DNA of 64,000 nt. Origin: Magicicada septendecula (lineage: Eukaryota; Arthropoda; Insecta; Hemiptera; Cicadidae). The position numbers and the translations under genes are program-made. Location: NCBI GenBank assembly GCA_034769895.1, contig CM068370.1, positions 39,115,344-39,179,343 on the forward strand, given 5' to 3'. Shown here in pieces: positions 1 to 10,829 of the stretch (position 1 is its first letter; each line of letters begins with the position of its first letter). Below the pieces are notes generated by a model. The model had not been told where the DNA came from. It did no database searches and saw nothing but the letters and a program-made list of their open reading frames with translations.

Positions 1-198
1 CCTAACGACCCGGTTACGGCGGATCTTGCCCGAACGATACCCGACAACATTTCTCGGGTAAGAGCAAGAACTGTCGGGTATTGTTCGGCCGAGATCCGCC
101 GCAACCGTTTCACAGCACTCTGAAGAACATCCCTGAGCGAAACGTTGCCGACAATGTCGCTGTTATGTAGCAACCGGCCGCGGCCTAACGACCCGGTT
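1..198. repeat. GC-rich inverted and direct repeat block, possible Harbinger-type terminus
   Basis: Arms at 12-46 and 72-106 are inverted copies (about 31 of 35 positions pair). The 15-mer CCTAACGACCCGGTT occurs at 1-15 and again at 184-198 in direct orientation. The vocabulary (GTCGGGTAT, CGGCCGA) resembles the terminal region of the Harbinger element at 10.8-11.0 kb, so this may be the edge of a related element cut off by the window start. That link is an inference from short words only. Confidence 0.4.
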
Positions 199-703
199 TT
201 TGATCGAACAACTGTCATTAAAACTTTTTATTGTCTTTTAAACATTTATATGCTAACAGTAAACAACTTTAACTTATATTAAATTCAGCACTTAGCTGTT
301 AATTAAATTGTATCCAAAAATCGAGTACTGTCTGCACATTGCTTTTACTTATTTAAGAAATAATTTAAATCTTACTTTTGGTGTCACGTATCGTCACAAC
401 TGTCGTGGACTGTATTACTATTGATTTCCTACCATTTACTGAAACTGTGTCATTTGATGGGGCCTACTCAGTACGTGTCCTCCAACAAATCTGTTACATA
501 ATAGGAAGAGAGTTACACAATATAACATGATTATCTGGTAGTGACGTACTATAAGACTATAATGTAACTATATTGTGTTTTACGATAAATATATGACAAT
601 GCTATAACTAATAAAGTTACATTCGGCACACACACACTGTATTATGTTATTATATATATATATATATATTCAATCACTTTCTGCTACACTCCATTTCCTG
701 ATG
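199..703. other. AT-rich non-coding stretch with short microsatellites
   Basis: No coding potential is visible on either strand. It contains a short CA run near 627-637 and a TA run at 650-669, directly before the 5' LTR of the next element. Confidence 0.6.
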
Positions 704-2289
704 TTGTAACGAAACAAAATGTTACAAAAGAATAGTAAATAATAGTGAAATCCGATCCAGAGAAGAACCAAGAAATAATAATTGCTAGCAAATTAAAGGA
801 AAACTATTTGGTTTGACTTATATAATATTATCCAGAAACCCAGAAATAACCCAGTAGAATAGGGCAGTAAACAGAAAAAAGTGAAATAAATAAACCTAGT
901 AGGCCTAATCAACTTACCCTGAATAATAATCCAAACCCAATAAAGAGTACCTAATCCATATAATAAAATTGTATTAATTATAATCATATAGGCCTATAAT
1001 CAAGGAAAGGAAAAGGGACACAAACCTTTAAAGTAATGAGTGTGATCATAAGAAATAGCGACACAGACTACCGTTAAACAGTGTAATTATTTTTGATGGA
1101 AGTGTTTTGTTATTATTAGAGAGAATTTTAGTTTATCATACAGACAATAGTTTAGCAGTATAAATAAACTAAAACTGTCAAAAACAATTATTATTATTAA
1201 AAGTTTTGTTATATGTTATAAGATTTTATGTCACCAGTTAATTTATGTAAATATATTTATCTCAGGTAGTCAAAGTAGAAATTACAATAAATCATAACAA
1301 ATTGTTCCACCACATATCATAGAAATTCAAATTAATAAGGTTTTACAGTTATAAACTGAGGCATGTTTAGTATCAAATTGTTTATAATTATCTAATTAAT
1401 AATTGTATAAACATTGCATATATAATTAGAGTATAATAATAATATTATCTATTAAAGGTAATTTATAAAATATAATGTAGGTAATGGGTGTTGATCCTAT
1501 AACATTTAAACTGTACATAAATGACCAATCAAAATTTAAGAAATTTGTATGAGGTAGGTAACTAAAAGAAAGAAGAAATAACACTTAATTGTTAATTGTA
1601 ATGGAAAGCAGTTGAATAGTGTGTGTCTAGAGGTAATTAAAAGTATATAAAAATAGATGACCCGTGTGTGAAAGAAGATCTGAAGGACCATCATCGAAGA
1701 TAATAATCCTTCCACTACCATTTTCATGAACAAATAATACACACAATCAAGAAAAATATTCAGAAACGACCAGGAACCCTTCAGCAATATCGTCTAGATG
1801 TGTAAAGTATAATTTGACAATATTTTTTTTCAACAAGGAACAACCACTAGACAATATAACAATTTACACTAACACTAATCACTAGTCAACATTTTAAAGT
1901 GCAACCAAATTAAATATATAAGCTAACAGTGATTACAAGGAAATCATTTATTGTACACATTAATAAACTACATTATTTTCTGAGACGGACAAATTGAATA
2001 TCGTCAAAACTTGTATGTAACTTAATATATAATTTGTGTAAATTTTTAGATTATAAGTAATATATTGTTTGTAAAGGTACTCTCTATTATTAATCAACAT
2101 GCAAAGGAACTTTTCGTAGCAGCCACAAGAATTCCCACGAAATATATTAAAATTATTTAACTATAAATCCTGAGATAAATATCGACCCTGTGACAACTGT
2201 ATGTATCGAATGGAATTTTCCAATAATTGGAATTTATGTTACAAAGATTAAATCATTATGTTATTAAATCATATCCATGAGTTATTATT
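704..2289 (+). repeat. 5' long terminal repeat
   Basis: Begins TTGTAACGAAAC and matches 5679-7263 almost throughout. Differences seen include a G/T at about 1374, C/A at about 2120 and a one-base indel near 2229. Short minus-strand ORFs inside (793-987, 1536-1787) recur in the other LTR and are chance openings. There is no canonical CA end; identity stops at GTTATTATT. Confidence 0.9.
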
Positions 2290-2321
2290 TCAGGAAGGTA
2301 ATATATAGTAGTATTATAAAT

Positions 2322-2333
2322 TGGCGCACCAAC
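2322..2333 (+). promoter_or_regulatory. Primer binding site candidate
   Basis: TGGCGCACCAAC fits the TGG-starting tRNA 3'-end complements used by gypsy-group elements. It sits 32 nt inside the end of LTR identity, farther than usual. I could not assign the priming tRNA. Confidence 0.55.
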
Positions 2334-2438
2334 TAGTGAGGCTGAAATTAGGGAATATTAAGTGAAGAAATTGAATCAAGCAAATTAATTTCCTAATTTT
2401 TAGCTGGCAACTGCTATAAGTTCCAAGAAATTGTAAAG

Positions 2439-4667
2439 ATGCGTAAGAGGGCTACGTCATTGAAACGGACGAAGGAGGCAGAGAAGGAAGTCAGGATGAA
2501 AGAGAAAGAAGTAACATCGGTGGAGGATGTAGAAATGGTAGCAAGAAAGGAAGATAGGGTAGACCCGAATCTTATAAAATTAATGGAGTTAATGAATAGT
2601 ATGAGTGAAAAAATGGACAGAAATAAGGAAGAAACGAATGATAATTTTAAGAAGCAGAAGGAAGAAATGAAGGAAGATTTGAAGAACATCAAGGAAGACT
2701 TCACTGAAAACTCAAAGAAACAAAATGAAATTTTGAGTCAAAACTTATTAAAACAAATGGAGGAAAAATTCGATAACATCAAGGAAGATAACAGACAAAC
2801 GAAGGAAGATTTGAAGAGCATCAAGGAAGATCACAGACAAACAAATGAGAAAATTGATAGTATCAAGGAAGATAACAGACAAACGAAGGAAGATTTGAAG
2901 AGCATCAAGGAAGATCACAGACAAACAAATGAGAAAATTGATAGTATCAAGGAAGATAACAGACAAACAAATGAGAAAATGAGTGAAAATTTAATAAAAC
3001 AGATGGAGGAGAGATTTGACCAAAACAGAGAAGACACTAACGAGAGTTTAAAACAGATAAATGAGAAAATTGATAGTATTAAGGAAAGTACTAATGAAAC
3101 TTTAAGGCAAACTATAAGTGAAAATAATAACCAAATGAAGGAAGAGTTCAGACAAATCAATGAAGAGAATTTAAGAAGAATTAATGGTAGAATTGAACAA
3201 GTCAATGATACAATTAACCAGAAGATGGACAAAATCGATGAGGAAAGGAAGCAAGAAATAGCTGACACTAATGAGAGATTGAGAAAAGCTAACGAAACCA
3301 TCATACAAAATAAAGCAGTGATAAATACTAGAATAGACCAGGTCCAAGAAAATAGTCGTATTCAAATAGAAGGAATACAAAAGGAACAAGAAAATTTAGT
3401 GAATTTACAGAAACAAACCGGAGAAAGGTATGAAAATATTAACACTACGGTGAATAATTTAACTGGTCAGGTACGCCAAAATCAAGAAGAAATTGAGTTA
3501 ATTAGAACCAGACCAAATAATATTACTCATGTTTCCACAAATGAAACCAGAGAAGGAATTAATTTCAAAAATTATCGCAGAAACCCCATGGAATTCCTGG
3601 CCAGAATTGAGGAACATTTTAATAAACATCGAATAACTATCTGGAGCTCGATTAGAGAGATGTTGGATGAGCATTTTAGGGAGATTACGGACAACTGGTG
3701 GACAGCAACCAGGAATGAGATAGTGGACTACGCTCAATTTAAAAAACTGTTTAAAGAAAAATACTGGTCCGAAGCTATACAAAATATTATAAGGGACAAC
3801 ATTTGTCAGGGAAGATATGATGGAAATAGAGGTACATCTCCAACTACTTACTTCTGGGGAAAGGTATGTTTGGCGAGACACCTAGAGCCAAGAATACCAG
3901 AAGAATCCCTAGTAACTAAAATGGCATACCATTATGACACAGGAATTGCCAGAGCACGCCTGGGAAGCCAGATTAAAACGGTCCACGCAATGGCTGACTT
4001 ATTAGAAAATTATGAACACGAGGGTTACTACAAAAGAAGCAGACAACGAACGGATCAGTGCAGTTCAAAAAATAATAACCATGGTATGAATCATAATCAA
4101 TATAATAACATGAATAACCGGAATAGTTATGTCAACGATCGTAATTACAACCAAAATTTTACCCCAAATAATAACGAACCAGCAAACTTCAATCGAAACC
4201 CAATTAACAATAATGATAACAACAGGCCCAATCAAAATTACCATCCGGGTAATAGAAACAATAATAATTATAATAACTACCGAACAAACCAAAATTATAA
4301 TAATTTTAGGAGTAACTCAGGAGTTAATAACAATAATAATCAGGGTAATTATAATAATAATCGTTCGTACCGACCCCGAATAAATTACATCAGTGCCGAA
4401 GAAGGGGATTACTGGAGATACCATCAACCTCGGAGGAACAGTTTTAATAACAGTTATGATCAAAGAGGAAATCCCAGAGGGATGAGTCACCATTATAACC
4501 GAGTCAGAAGTAGAAGCCAGGAGGACTTCCGAGAATCAAGGGGAAGTGAACAATTAGACAACCGAGAGGTTGAACAACCAGGAACCAGCACACCGGTCCA
4601 GGCAAATCAACAGTCATGCCCGGAAAATAATCATGATAGCCTTAATTTAAACGGAGTGAGGCAGTAA
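2439..4667 (+). CDS. gag: Gag-like protein with long N-terminal coiled coil
   Basis: A 742-codon ORF starts at the first ATG after the primer binding site. Residues about 45-345 are a charged Lys/Glu/Gln/Asn-rich coiled coil containing an in-frame 28-residue duplication. Residues about 375-530 look like a retrotransposon gag capsid domain (WWTATRNEI, FKKLFKEKYW, then an Arg-rich helix). The tail after about 540 is Asn/Arg-rich low complexity and has no CCHC zinc knuckle, so RNA binding would depend on the basic Asn-rich tail. The expected role is particle assembly and RNA packaging. The ORF is open throughout and is followed 107 nt later, in another frame, by the protease ORF. Minus-strand ORFs across it are shadows of the biased codons. 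Confidence 0.85.
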   Translation: MRKRATSLKRTKEAEKEVRMKEKEVTSVEDVEMVARKEDRVDPNLIKLMELMNSMSEKMDRNKEETNDNFKKQKEEMKEDLKNIKEDFTENSKKQNEILSQNLLKQMEEKFDNIKEDNRQTKEDLKSIKEDHRQTNEKIDSIKEDNRQTKEDLKSIKEDHRQTNEKIDSIKEDNRQTNEKMSENLIKQMEERFDQNREDTNESLKQINEKIDSIKESTNETLRQTISENNNQMKEEFRQINEENLRRINGRIEQVNDTINQKMDKIDEERKQEIADTNERLRKANETIIQNKAVINTRIDQVQENSRIQIEGIQKEQENLVNLQKQTGERYENINTTVNNLTGQVRQNQEEIELIRTRPNNITHVSTNETREGINFKNYRRNPMEFLARIEEHFNKHRITIWSSIREMLDEHFREITDNWWTATRNEIVDYAQFKKLFKEKYWSEAIQNIIRDNICQGRYDGNRGTSPTTYFWGKVCLARHLEPRIPEESLVTKMAYHYDTGIARARLGSQIKTVHAMADLLENYEHEGYYKRSRQRTDQCSSKNNNHGMNHNQYNNMNNRNSYVNDRNYNQNFTPNNNEPANFNRNPINNNDNNRPNQNYHPGNRNNNNYNNYRTNQNYNNFRSNSGVNNNNNQGNYNNNRSYRPRINYISAEEGDYWRYHQPRRNSFNNSYDQRGNPRGMSHHYNRVRSRSQEDFRESRGSEQLDNREVEQPGTSTPVQANQQSCPENNHDSLNLNGVRQ
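2778..2978 (+). repeat. 84-bp tandem repeat inside gag
   Basis: Copies start at 2778, 2862 and 2946 with exact 84-bp spacing. The third copy is partial. The unit is a multiple of three, so it adds 28 residues of coiled coil per copy without breaking the frame. Confidence 0.85.
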
Positions 4668-4774
4668 TAAACCCTCGCGACCCCTTACTGCTACTAACTA
4701 CTGGGTACAATAACCACCAAATTCAAAAACATAGTAATAACAAATTACTACCAACTAATTATGAAAAACTAATT

Positions 4775-5557
4775 ATGGAAAATCAAAGAATTTTGAAGTA
4801 TAACAACAACCAAAGTTTAAGGACGGACAGTCAAAATCTTACTATTATTTACAATTATTATTTGAAAAATCTTCGAGAAGAACTGTTGGAGGAAACGGTG
4901 ACAAGTAGAATCAACCAGCATAATGAAATTTTATACATAACCGCTCAAATTGAAGGAATTCCTACACGAATAATGATAGATACTGGTGCAAATGTATCAC
5001 TTATTAACGACGCTGAACTGGAGAGAATACAGAAACAAAGTAAAAATATAATACCTACCTTACCTGTCAATAATGTTATTTTAGTAGGTGCCACTGGGCG
5101 TCAAAATAAAACAGTGAGAAAACAAGTGTCATTGGAAATAGAAAGCAAAGGTGTTACAATTAATATTATATGTTTGGTCGCAATCGGCCTACCATTCGAA
5201 TTATTAATCGGATGCGATATGCTGAGGAAATACTCAGCCATTATTGATTTGAGCAAGGAGAAGGTGTCCTTGAACTCAGAAGGTGTTATGTGGACGGCAG
5301 AGTTAATAGGAAGCGATGGTGCCCCTCTGAACCGTACCCATCACCAAGTTAGGGAATTAAATTTTTTAAATAATGACACCCAATGCAGAAAAATAATCTA
5401 TAATATGACAAATGAAGACCTGTGGAACAGTAAATTACAGGAGATAAGAGAGTTTAGACACCAAGGCACAAATAATTTGACAGTAAAACAAGTAGAAGAT
5501 CTCATTATAATATATAAGAAGTATAAACATGTATTTTCAGAAACCCAGGAAAAGTAA
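4775..5557 (+). CDS. Retropepsin-type aspartic protease, truncated start of pol
   Basis: A 260-codon ORF with the retropepsin active-site motif MIDTGANVSLI near residues 68-78 and the flap-following LLIGCDMLR segment near 145-153. The last residues (YKKYKHVFSE) are the linker that normally precedes reverse transcriptase. A frame change occurs just before the stop. A short RT amino-terminal stub can be recognised in another frame to about 5620, then the polypurine tract follows. The protein would process Gag. The ATG at 4775 is only the first in frame; in relatives this domain is made by frameshift from gag, which I cannot confirm here. Confidence 0.8.
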   Translation: MENQRILKYNNNQSLRTDSQNLTIIYNYYLKNLREELLEETVTSRINQHNEILYITAQIEGIPTRIMIDTGANVSLINDAELERIQKQSKNIIPTLPVNNVILVGATGRQNKTVRKQVSLEIESKGVTINIICLVAIGLPFELLIGCDMLRKYSAIIDLSKEKVSLNSEGVMWTAELIGSDGAPLNRTHHQVRELNFLNNDTQCRKIIYNMTNEDLWNSKLQEIREFRHQGTNNLTVKQVEDLIIIYKKYKHVFSETQEK

Positions 5558-5674
5558 AAAACTATCAGTGTAGAATACAATTTAAAGAACCAGCAGAATG
5601 TCACAAATGAAACATAAGTAATTATGTCCTCACACATAATGAAGTGTTCAGAAATAATTACTTCTGAAGGGAGG
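5558..5674 (+). pseudogene. RT stub, deletion scar and polypurine tract
   Basis: About 60 nt after the protease ORF still resemble the extreme start of a gypsy-type RT, one frame off. The remainder of pol is absent. GAAGGGAGG at 5666-5674 directly precedes the 3' LTR and is a good polypurine tract. Confidence 0.65.
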
Positions 5675-5678
5675 CAAT

Positions 5679-7263
5679 TTGTAACGAAACAAAATGTTAC
5701 AAAAGAATAGTAAATAATAGTGAAATCCGATCCAGAGAAGAACCAAGAAATAATAATTGCTAGCAAATTAAAGGAAAACTATTTGGTTTGACTTATATAA
5801 TATTATCCAGAAACCCAGAAATAACCCAGTAGAATAGGGCAGTAAACAGAAAAAAGTGAAATAAATAAACCTAGTAGGCCTAATCAACTTACCCTGAATA
5901 ATAATCCAAACCCAATAAAGAGTACCTAATCCATATAATAAAATTGTATTAATTATAATCATATAGGCCTATAATCAAGGAAAGGAAAAGGGACACAAAC
6001 CTTTAAAGTAATGAGTGTGATCATAAGAAATAGCGACACAGACTACCGTTAAACAGTGTAATTATTTTTGATGGAAGTGTTTTGTTATTATTAGAGAGAA
6101 TTTTAGTTTATCATACAGACAATAGTTTAGCAGTATAAATAAACTAAAACTGTCAAAAACAATTATTATTATTAAAAGTTTTGTTATATGTTATAAGATT
6201 TTATGTCACCAGTTAATTTATGTAAATATATTTATCTCAGGTAGTCAAAGTAGAAATTACAATAAATCATAACAAATTGTTCCACCACATATCATAGAAA
6301 TTCAAATTAATAAGGTTTTACAGTTATAAACTGAGGCATTTTTAGTATCAAATTGTTTATAACTATCTAATTAATAATTGTATAAACATTGCATATATAA
6401 TTAGAGTATAATAATAATATTATCTATTAAAGGTAATTTATAAAATATAATGTAGGTAATGGGTGTTGATCCTATAACATTTAAACTGTACATAAATGAC
6501 CAATCAAAATTTAAGAAATTTGTATGAGGTAGGTAACTAAAAGAAAGAAGAAATAACACTTAATTGTTAATTGTGATGGAAAGCAGTTGAATAGTGTGTG
6601 TCTAGAGGTAATTAAAAGTATATAAAAATAGATGACCCGTGTGTGAAAGAAGATCTGAAGGACCATCATCGAAGATAATAATCCTTCCACTACCATTTTC
6701 ATGAACAAATAATACACACAATCAAGAAAAATATTCAGAAACGACCAGGAACCCTTCAGCAATATCATCTAGATGTGTAAAGTATAATTTGACAATATTT
6801 TTTTTCAACAAGGAACAACCACTAGACAATATAACAATTTACACTAACACTAATCACTAGTCAACATTTTAAAGTGCAACCAAATTAAATATATAAGCTA
6901 ACAGTGATTACAAGGAAAACATTTATTGTACACATTAATAAACTACATTATTTTCTGAGACGGACAAATTGAATATCGTCAAAACTTGTATGTAACTTAA
7001 TATATAATTTGTGTAAATTTTTAGATTATAAGTAATATATTGTTTGTAAAGGTACTCTCTATTATTAATCAACATGCAAAGGAACTTTTCGTAGAAGCCA
7101 CAAGAATTCCCACGAAATATATTAAAATTATTTAATTATAAATCCTGAGATAAATATCGACCCTGTGACAACCTTATGTATCGAATGGAATTTTCCAATA
7201 ATTGAATTTATGTTACACAGATTAAATCATTATGTTATTAAATCATATCCATGAGTTATTATT
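5679..7263 (+). repeat. 3' long terminal repeat
   Basis: Nearly identical to 704-2289 and preceded by the polypurine tract. It ends at GTTATTATT, after which the sequence differs from that following the 5' copy. Confidence 0.9.
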
Positions 7264-7372
7264 CCATTAAAAGATAGTTATAATGTATATAATACATTTA
7301 GTATTTATAACGAGGTAATTGTTATTATATATATCTTGAGGTAAATTTAGTTATATATATATATATATATAT

Positions 7373-7953
7373 TGTTACGACGGTCTATTCTATCGTCGTA
7401 GGTACATTGGAAACAAAATAATTACAAGACACCAGTTAAGTCACTAATCACACCTTTAATTGTTACAGTAAAACAGTTCGTAATTAACAACACAGTCTCT
7501 ACAACAAATCAAATGAAAATTGTACACACACAATAAAATGTCCACAAATATTAAAACTCAATTGTATTACAATTATACCGTCCGAATATAAAACGCAACA
7601 CTTCACTACTAACTACTTGCACGTACACGGTAATAACCCGAACCGCTCTGTAAATATATCGCACTAATACTCTCGAACCGCACTATCCAAAATCTCGCAT
7701 GGAACTGGTAACTAAGGCCGCTACCCGATGTATTTATAGTTACGCTCACACACCAGAAGCTTCCAAACTGCGTCTTATCTCTCGTGAATTACGTAATTAC
7801 TACGGCCTTGACACAGTCCGAGCGACCGAGCGAAGCCCGGCACAGTCGAGACGATTCTCGCAAAATGCGTCTAGTAGCACGTACACCACACGCTTACGTC
7901 GAGATCTTTCTGGCACATTCGATAAACGCGTAGATTGTTCTGTGCTGTCGTAG

Positions 7954-7955
<2 letters not shown>
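7373..7955 (+). mobile_element. Solo LTR inserted in an (AT)n tract
   Basis: Begins TGTTACGACGG and ends CTGTCGTAGCA, giving TG...CA ends with imperfect inverted termini. Both sides are (AT)n, so any duplication (ATAT) cannot be resolved. A TATA-like TATTTATAG lies at about 7732. The 84-codon ORF inside shows no domain. The alternative is a MITE with TIRs of about 13 bp. Confidence 0.6.

Positions 7956-8001
<46 letters not shown>
7956..8001. repeat. (TA)n microsatellite
   Basis: A nearly uninterrupted alternation of T and A continues the tract split by the solo LTR; the other part is 7351-7372. Confidence 0.9.
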
Positions 8002-8002
<1 letters not shown>

Positions 8003-8033
8003 ATATTTGTAGTAACTTAAAAAATTAAGAAGG

Positions 8034-8063
8034 CTGAGGATGGGAACAATGGATGTCCCGAAA
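8034..8063 (+). ncRNA. Hammerhead-like catalytic core, likely Penelope-element remnant
   Basis: CTGAGGA (8034-8040) is followed by GGGA (8042-8045), a 10-nt loop, TCCC (8056-8059) and GAAA (8060-8063). This is the order CUGANGA, stem II, GAAA of hammerhead ribozymes. Stems I and III are not clear. Penelope-like elements are known to carry such motifs in their terminal regions, and a better example lies at 51825-51851. Confidence 0.4.
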
Positions 8064-8343
8064 CATGTTCCAAATAAAGAAAAACATCTAGAGGTAAAGT
8101 TATTATAAATATTAAATACATGATATATATAATGGAACAATACATATATTTGCATATTTGCCCAGGGCGGTATGTTTGTAAATATTTAGCATAGAACATA
8201 TATGATGAACAGTTTTTAACAATATTATGCAGGATATGAATTGTCAGAAAGTGTACACCTGCCCCCGCGAGTGAATACAGCGCTTGTGTGTTTCAAGGCT
8301 TGAAACGCAAAAAATTGCTGGGAGCTGCTTGGTCTGGGTTTAG
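8064..8343. other. Non-coding left flank of the Harbinger element
   Basis: AT-rich to about 8250, then GC-richer sequence leading into the MADF reading frame. I looked for a left terminal inverted repeat matching the right end near 11.0 kb and did not find one, so the left end is probably lost or diverged. Confidence 0.45.
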
Positions 8344-10808
8344 TCAAACAGGTTCAACTTCAGTAGTCGAAAAGCCGAGGGTGTTCCAGTTACTCTGTTG
8401 CGAACTAGGAGAAGGTGAGCTGCTCCAATTGGAGTATTCTGACGGACTAGCTAAAGGTGTGCTGGGATGGTATGAGGCACTACTTTGATTTGTAGGTTGA
8501 CATTCAAGCAACACCTGTTGCAACCTAATGCGCGTTTGTAACTTTTTGTGCTGTGTTATAGCATGTAGATGCGGAAGTAAGCTCATGATAAGGAAGTAAT
8601 CCTCGTCTTCTTCAATGTCTCCTTTTTTATTTTGCAGTTCCTGCAGGTGGGTGACTTTTACTTTTTCTAGTTGTACTAGATCATGAAGAGCATCATTTTT
8701 CCGTCGTGGTCTCTTCTTCGGAGATTTGAAAAGCTTTTTTGACGCTTGACTCACGCCTCGAGACACAGAAGGGCTGCGTGAATTGCCAGATTGTTGTTCG
8801 CCCGATTGTTGTTTAATCAATTCATCGTCACAATCTGACATGCTCTGGTGGAGTGATTCTCTGCTCACCGTATAATCGTCTGCGTCGCTTTGGTGAGGGA
8901 GTGGCACATTTCCGAGACGCCTTGGTGCATATGTGTTGTGCAAAAAACTCATCTGCTTAAAAAACTTCCATTTCGAATCGCCCCCAGATGCCGAACCTGT
9001 TGGTTGATTGATCTTTGCAAGCTCTCGACGATAGGTGTCTCTCAAGTACTGCCATTTAGTTTTTACTCCGGAACCTGGAACACACAATAATGAAACCATA
9101 TTTTAAACATAATATTATTGAGATAAATAATATAATATTTAACAACATTTATAAAAAATAGAATATAAATAGAATTTCTTATTCTATGGTTCATTTTTCT
9201 TTCATTTGTTTATTTTACATAGCCGAAGAAAGACACGTTGCGGATTTTTACTCGCCAAATTCTGTTGGGATTCGATGTGATAACCACTAATCCACTGCAG
9301 CTGTCGATTATTTAATGAAATTGTTTATATTTCCCATAAAATGTTTTCAAATTGTCATTCTTACCTGGAGTATAATCATTTATTTTTATTATACATATAA
9401 ATTTATATGAATATTGGGATTATTCTGTTTACCTTGTTTTAGGTTTTTATCGACTGGACTAGCCTTCAGGTCTTTGGCAGTCTTCTTAAGAATCTCTCAC
9501 AATGCGATCGCCAGGATCGTTTACGACACGTGCGAAGCTATTTGGATGAAATTTAATGGAAAACACATGCCATTTCCATCTGTTGAGAGTTTTAAAAAAA
9601 GTCGCGAGTGATTATGAGCATTTGTGGGATTTTCCAAATTGTATTGGAAGTATTGACGGGAAACATGTTCGCATAAAATGCCCCGCTCGTTCAGGATCCA
9701 AGTTTTTCAACTACAAAAAATTTTTCTCTGTTCATCTTCAAGCTATTGCTGATGCCAGGTATAAATTTATTACGGTGGATGTAGGAGATTATGGAAGACG
9801 AAGTGATAGTGGTGTGTTCATGGAAACTGGAGTCTATCACAATTTGGAAAACAATTCATTAAATGTGCCGCCTCCCAAACCATTACCAGGGACAAATGAA
9901 CATGTACCCCACATGTTGCTGGGTGATCAAGGATATCCTTTAAAGGGATACTTAATGAGGCCGTATCCTACTGGGAACAATTTTGATACAGAAAAAGAAA
10001 ATTTCAACTATCGCCTCAGCAGAGCTAGACGTTCGGTCGAATGTGCCTTTGGTATTTTAGTGAGCAAATGGAGATGTCTAAAGACTGAACAGCAAGTGGA
10101 TCCATGTCATGTAGACACTCTTGTCAAGACTATTTGCTTACTGCATAATATTGTGATAGATAAAGATGGTATAAAAGAGTCCGTCTCGTTAAACGTCGAC
10201 ACCACTGAACACAGCTTTGACAGCACGAGTTTGAGACGTTTTAATCGCTCGTCACGAAGAGCATATGAGATACGCGATATTTTCAAACAGTATTTCAAAG
10301 ACAACAATATTAATAAACCTAATGACAGTGTAAATATTTAATGTAATTTCTTTTTATGTTTAAATTTACTGTTGATAAAAACAGCTAGATAGAAAATAAT
10401 TTTTGTATCACTATATTGGTGCAATTCGTGTTCTTTTTATTACTTATCTATAGTAGGGTCGACGAAAGAATGAAGACAGGTGGAGGGGATGGCACATGGC
10501 AGCCCTCCTTCGACGAAGCATCCATTAAAATCTGTTTATTAAAATGTTCCGTTTTCTGAATAATAGTCAAAAAATGATTTTCATTATATACATACTAAAA
10601 TTATTAAAACTATATTATATAACATTAGACTAAAGAATATAGACAAAAAGGTTAGGAACAATTTGTAATGGACTACTTGTTTTTCCAATAAATTTGGAAT
10701 TTCATTCCACAGACGTCTTGTGATATCTCTATTGTGATATGCGGCATCCTCATTGTTCCATAAGCTTCTCCTCTCTTCAACTAAACTTATAAGTTTCTCG
10801 CAATCCAT
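8344..10808 (-). pseudogene. Harbinger MADF/SANT-like DNA-binding protein, two exons
   Basis: Exon 1 (10808-10677) encodes the start of a MADF domain (LISLVEERRSLWNN, then RRLWNEIPNLLEK) and ends at a donor reading CAA|GTAGTC. Exon 2 (9074-8344) follows a TTCCAG acceptor and continues the domain (VKTKWQYLRDTYRREL), then a basic stretch (SPKKRPRRK) and a Ser/Gln-rich tail. In Harbinger elements this protein binds the transposon ends and helps import the nuclease. With those splice sites the phases do not match (exon 1 ends in phase 0, exon 2 needs phase 1), so this copy is either broken or spliced differently. The nuclease gene lies on the other strand between the exons. Confidence 0.65.
9443..10341 (+). 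pseudogene. Harbinger DDE nuclease (transposase), one frameshift
   Basis: After an acceptor (TTGTTTTAG at 9434-9442) the sequence encodes the middle and end of a PIF/Harbinger nuclease. The DDE motifs are visible: CIGSIDGKHVRI (first Asp), MLLGDQGYPL (second Asp) and RRSVECAFGIL (Glu). The frame changes in an A7 run at about 9595-9601, where one extra A accounts for the break. The C-terminal two thirds is open to a stop at 10341. No upstream exon with the usual N-terminal region was recognised. The role is cut-and-paste excision and insertion, normally with 3-bp duplications. It sits inside the intron of the opposite-strand MADF gene. Confidence 0.8.
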
Positions 10809-10829
10809 CGTGATGAGAATTATTTCGTA

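Larger units (their letters stand above)
704..7263 (+). mobile_element. Ty3/gypsy-type LTR retrotransposon with Gag and protease but most of pol deleted
   Basis: Two direct repeats of about 1.58 kb (704-2289 and 5679-7263) flank a 3.4-kb interior with a primer binding site, a gag ORF, a protease ORF and a polypurine tract. The LTRs differ at only about a dozen positions that I could see, so the copy is young. RT, RNase H and integrase are missing except for a stub of the RT start. Such an element would depend on enzymes supplied by a relative. No matching target-site duplication was found. The 32 nt between the end of LTR identity (2289) and the primer binding site (2322) suggest that one LTR edge is altered. 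Confidence 0.9.

Noticed and set aside
793-987. 64-codon minus ORF repeated at 5768-5962
   Set aside because: It is duplicated only because it lies in both LTRs. Composition is hydrophobic AT-codon noise.
704-7263. Endogenous retrovirus with envelope
   Set aside because: No env-like frame with signal peptide or membrane segment lies between the protease and the 3' LTR.
9235-9320. tRNA gene on the minus strand (TAGTGGTTATCAC and ATCGAATCCC words)
   Set aside because: Box A-like and box B-like words are present but too close together. No cloverleaf or anticodon arm can be drawn. At most a tRNA-derived SINE scrap.
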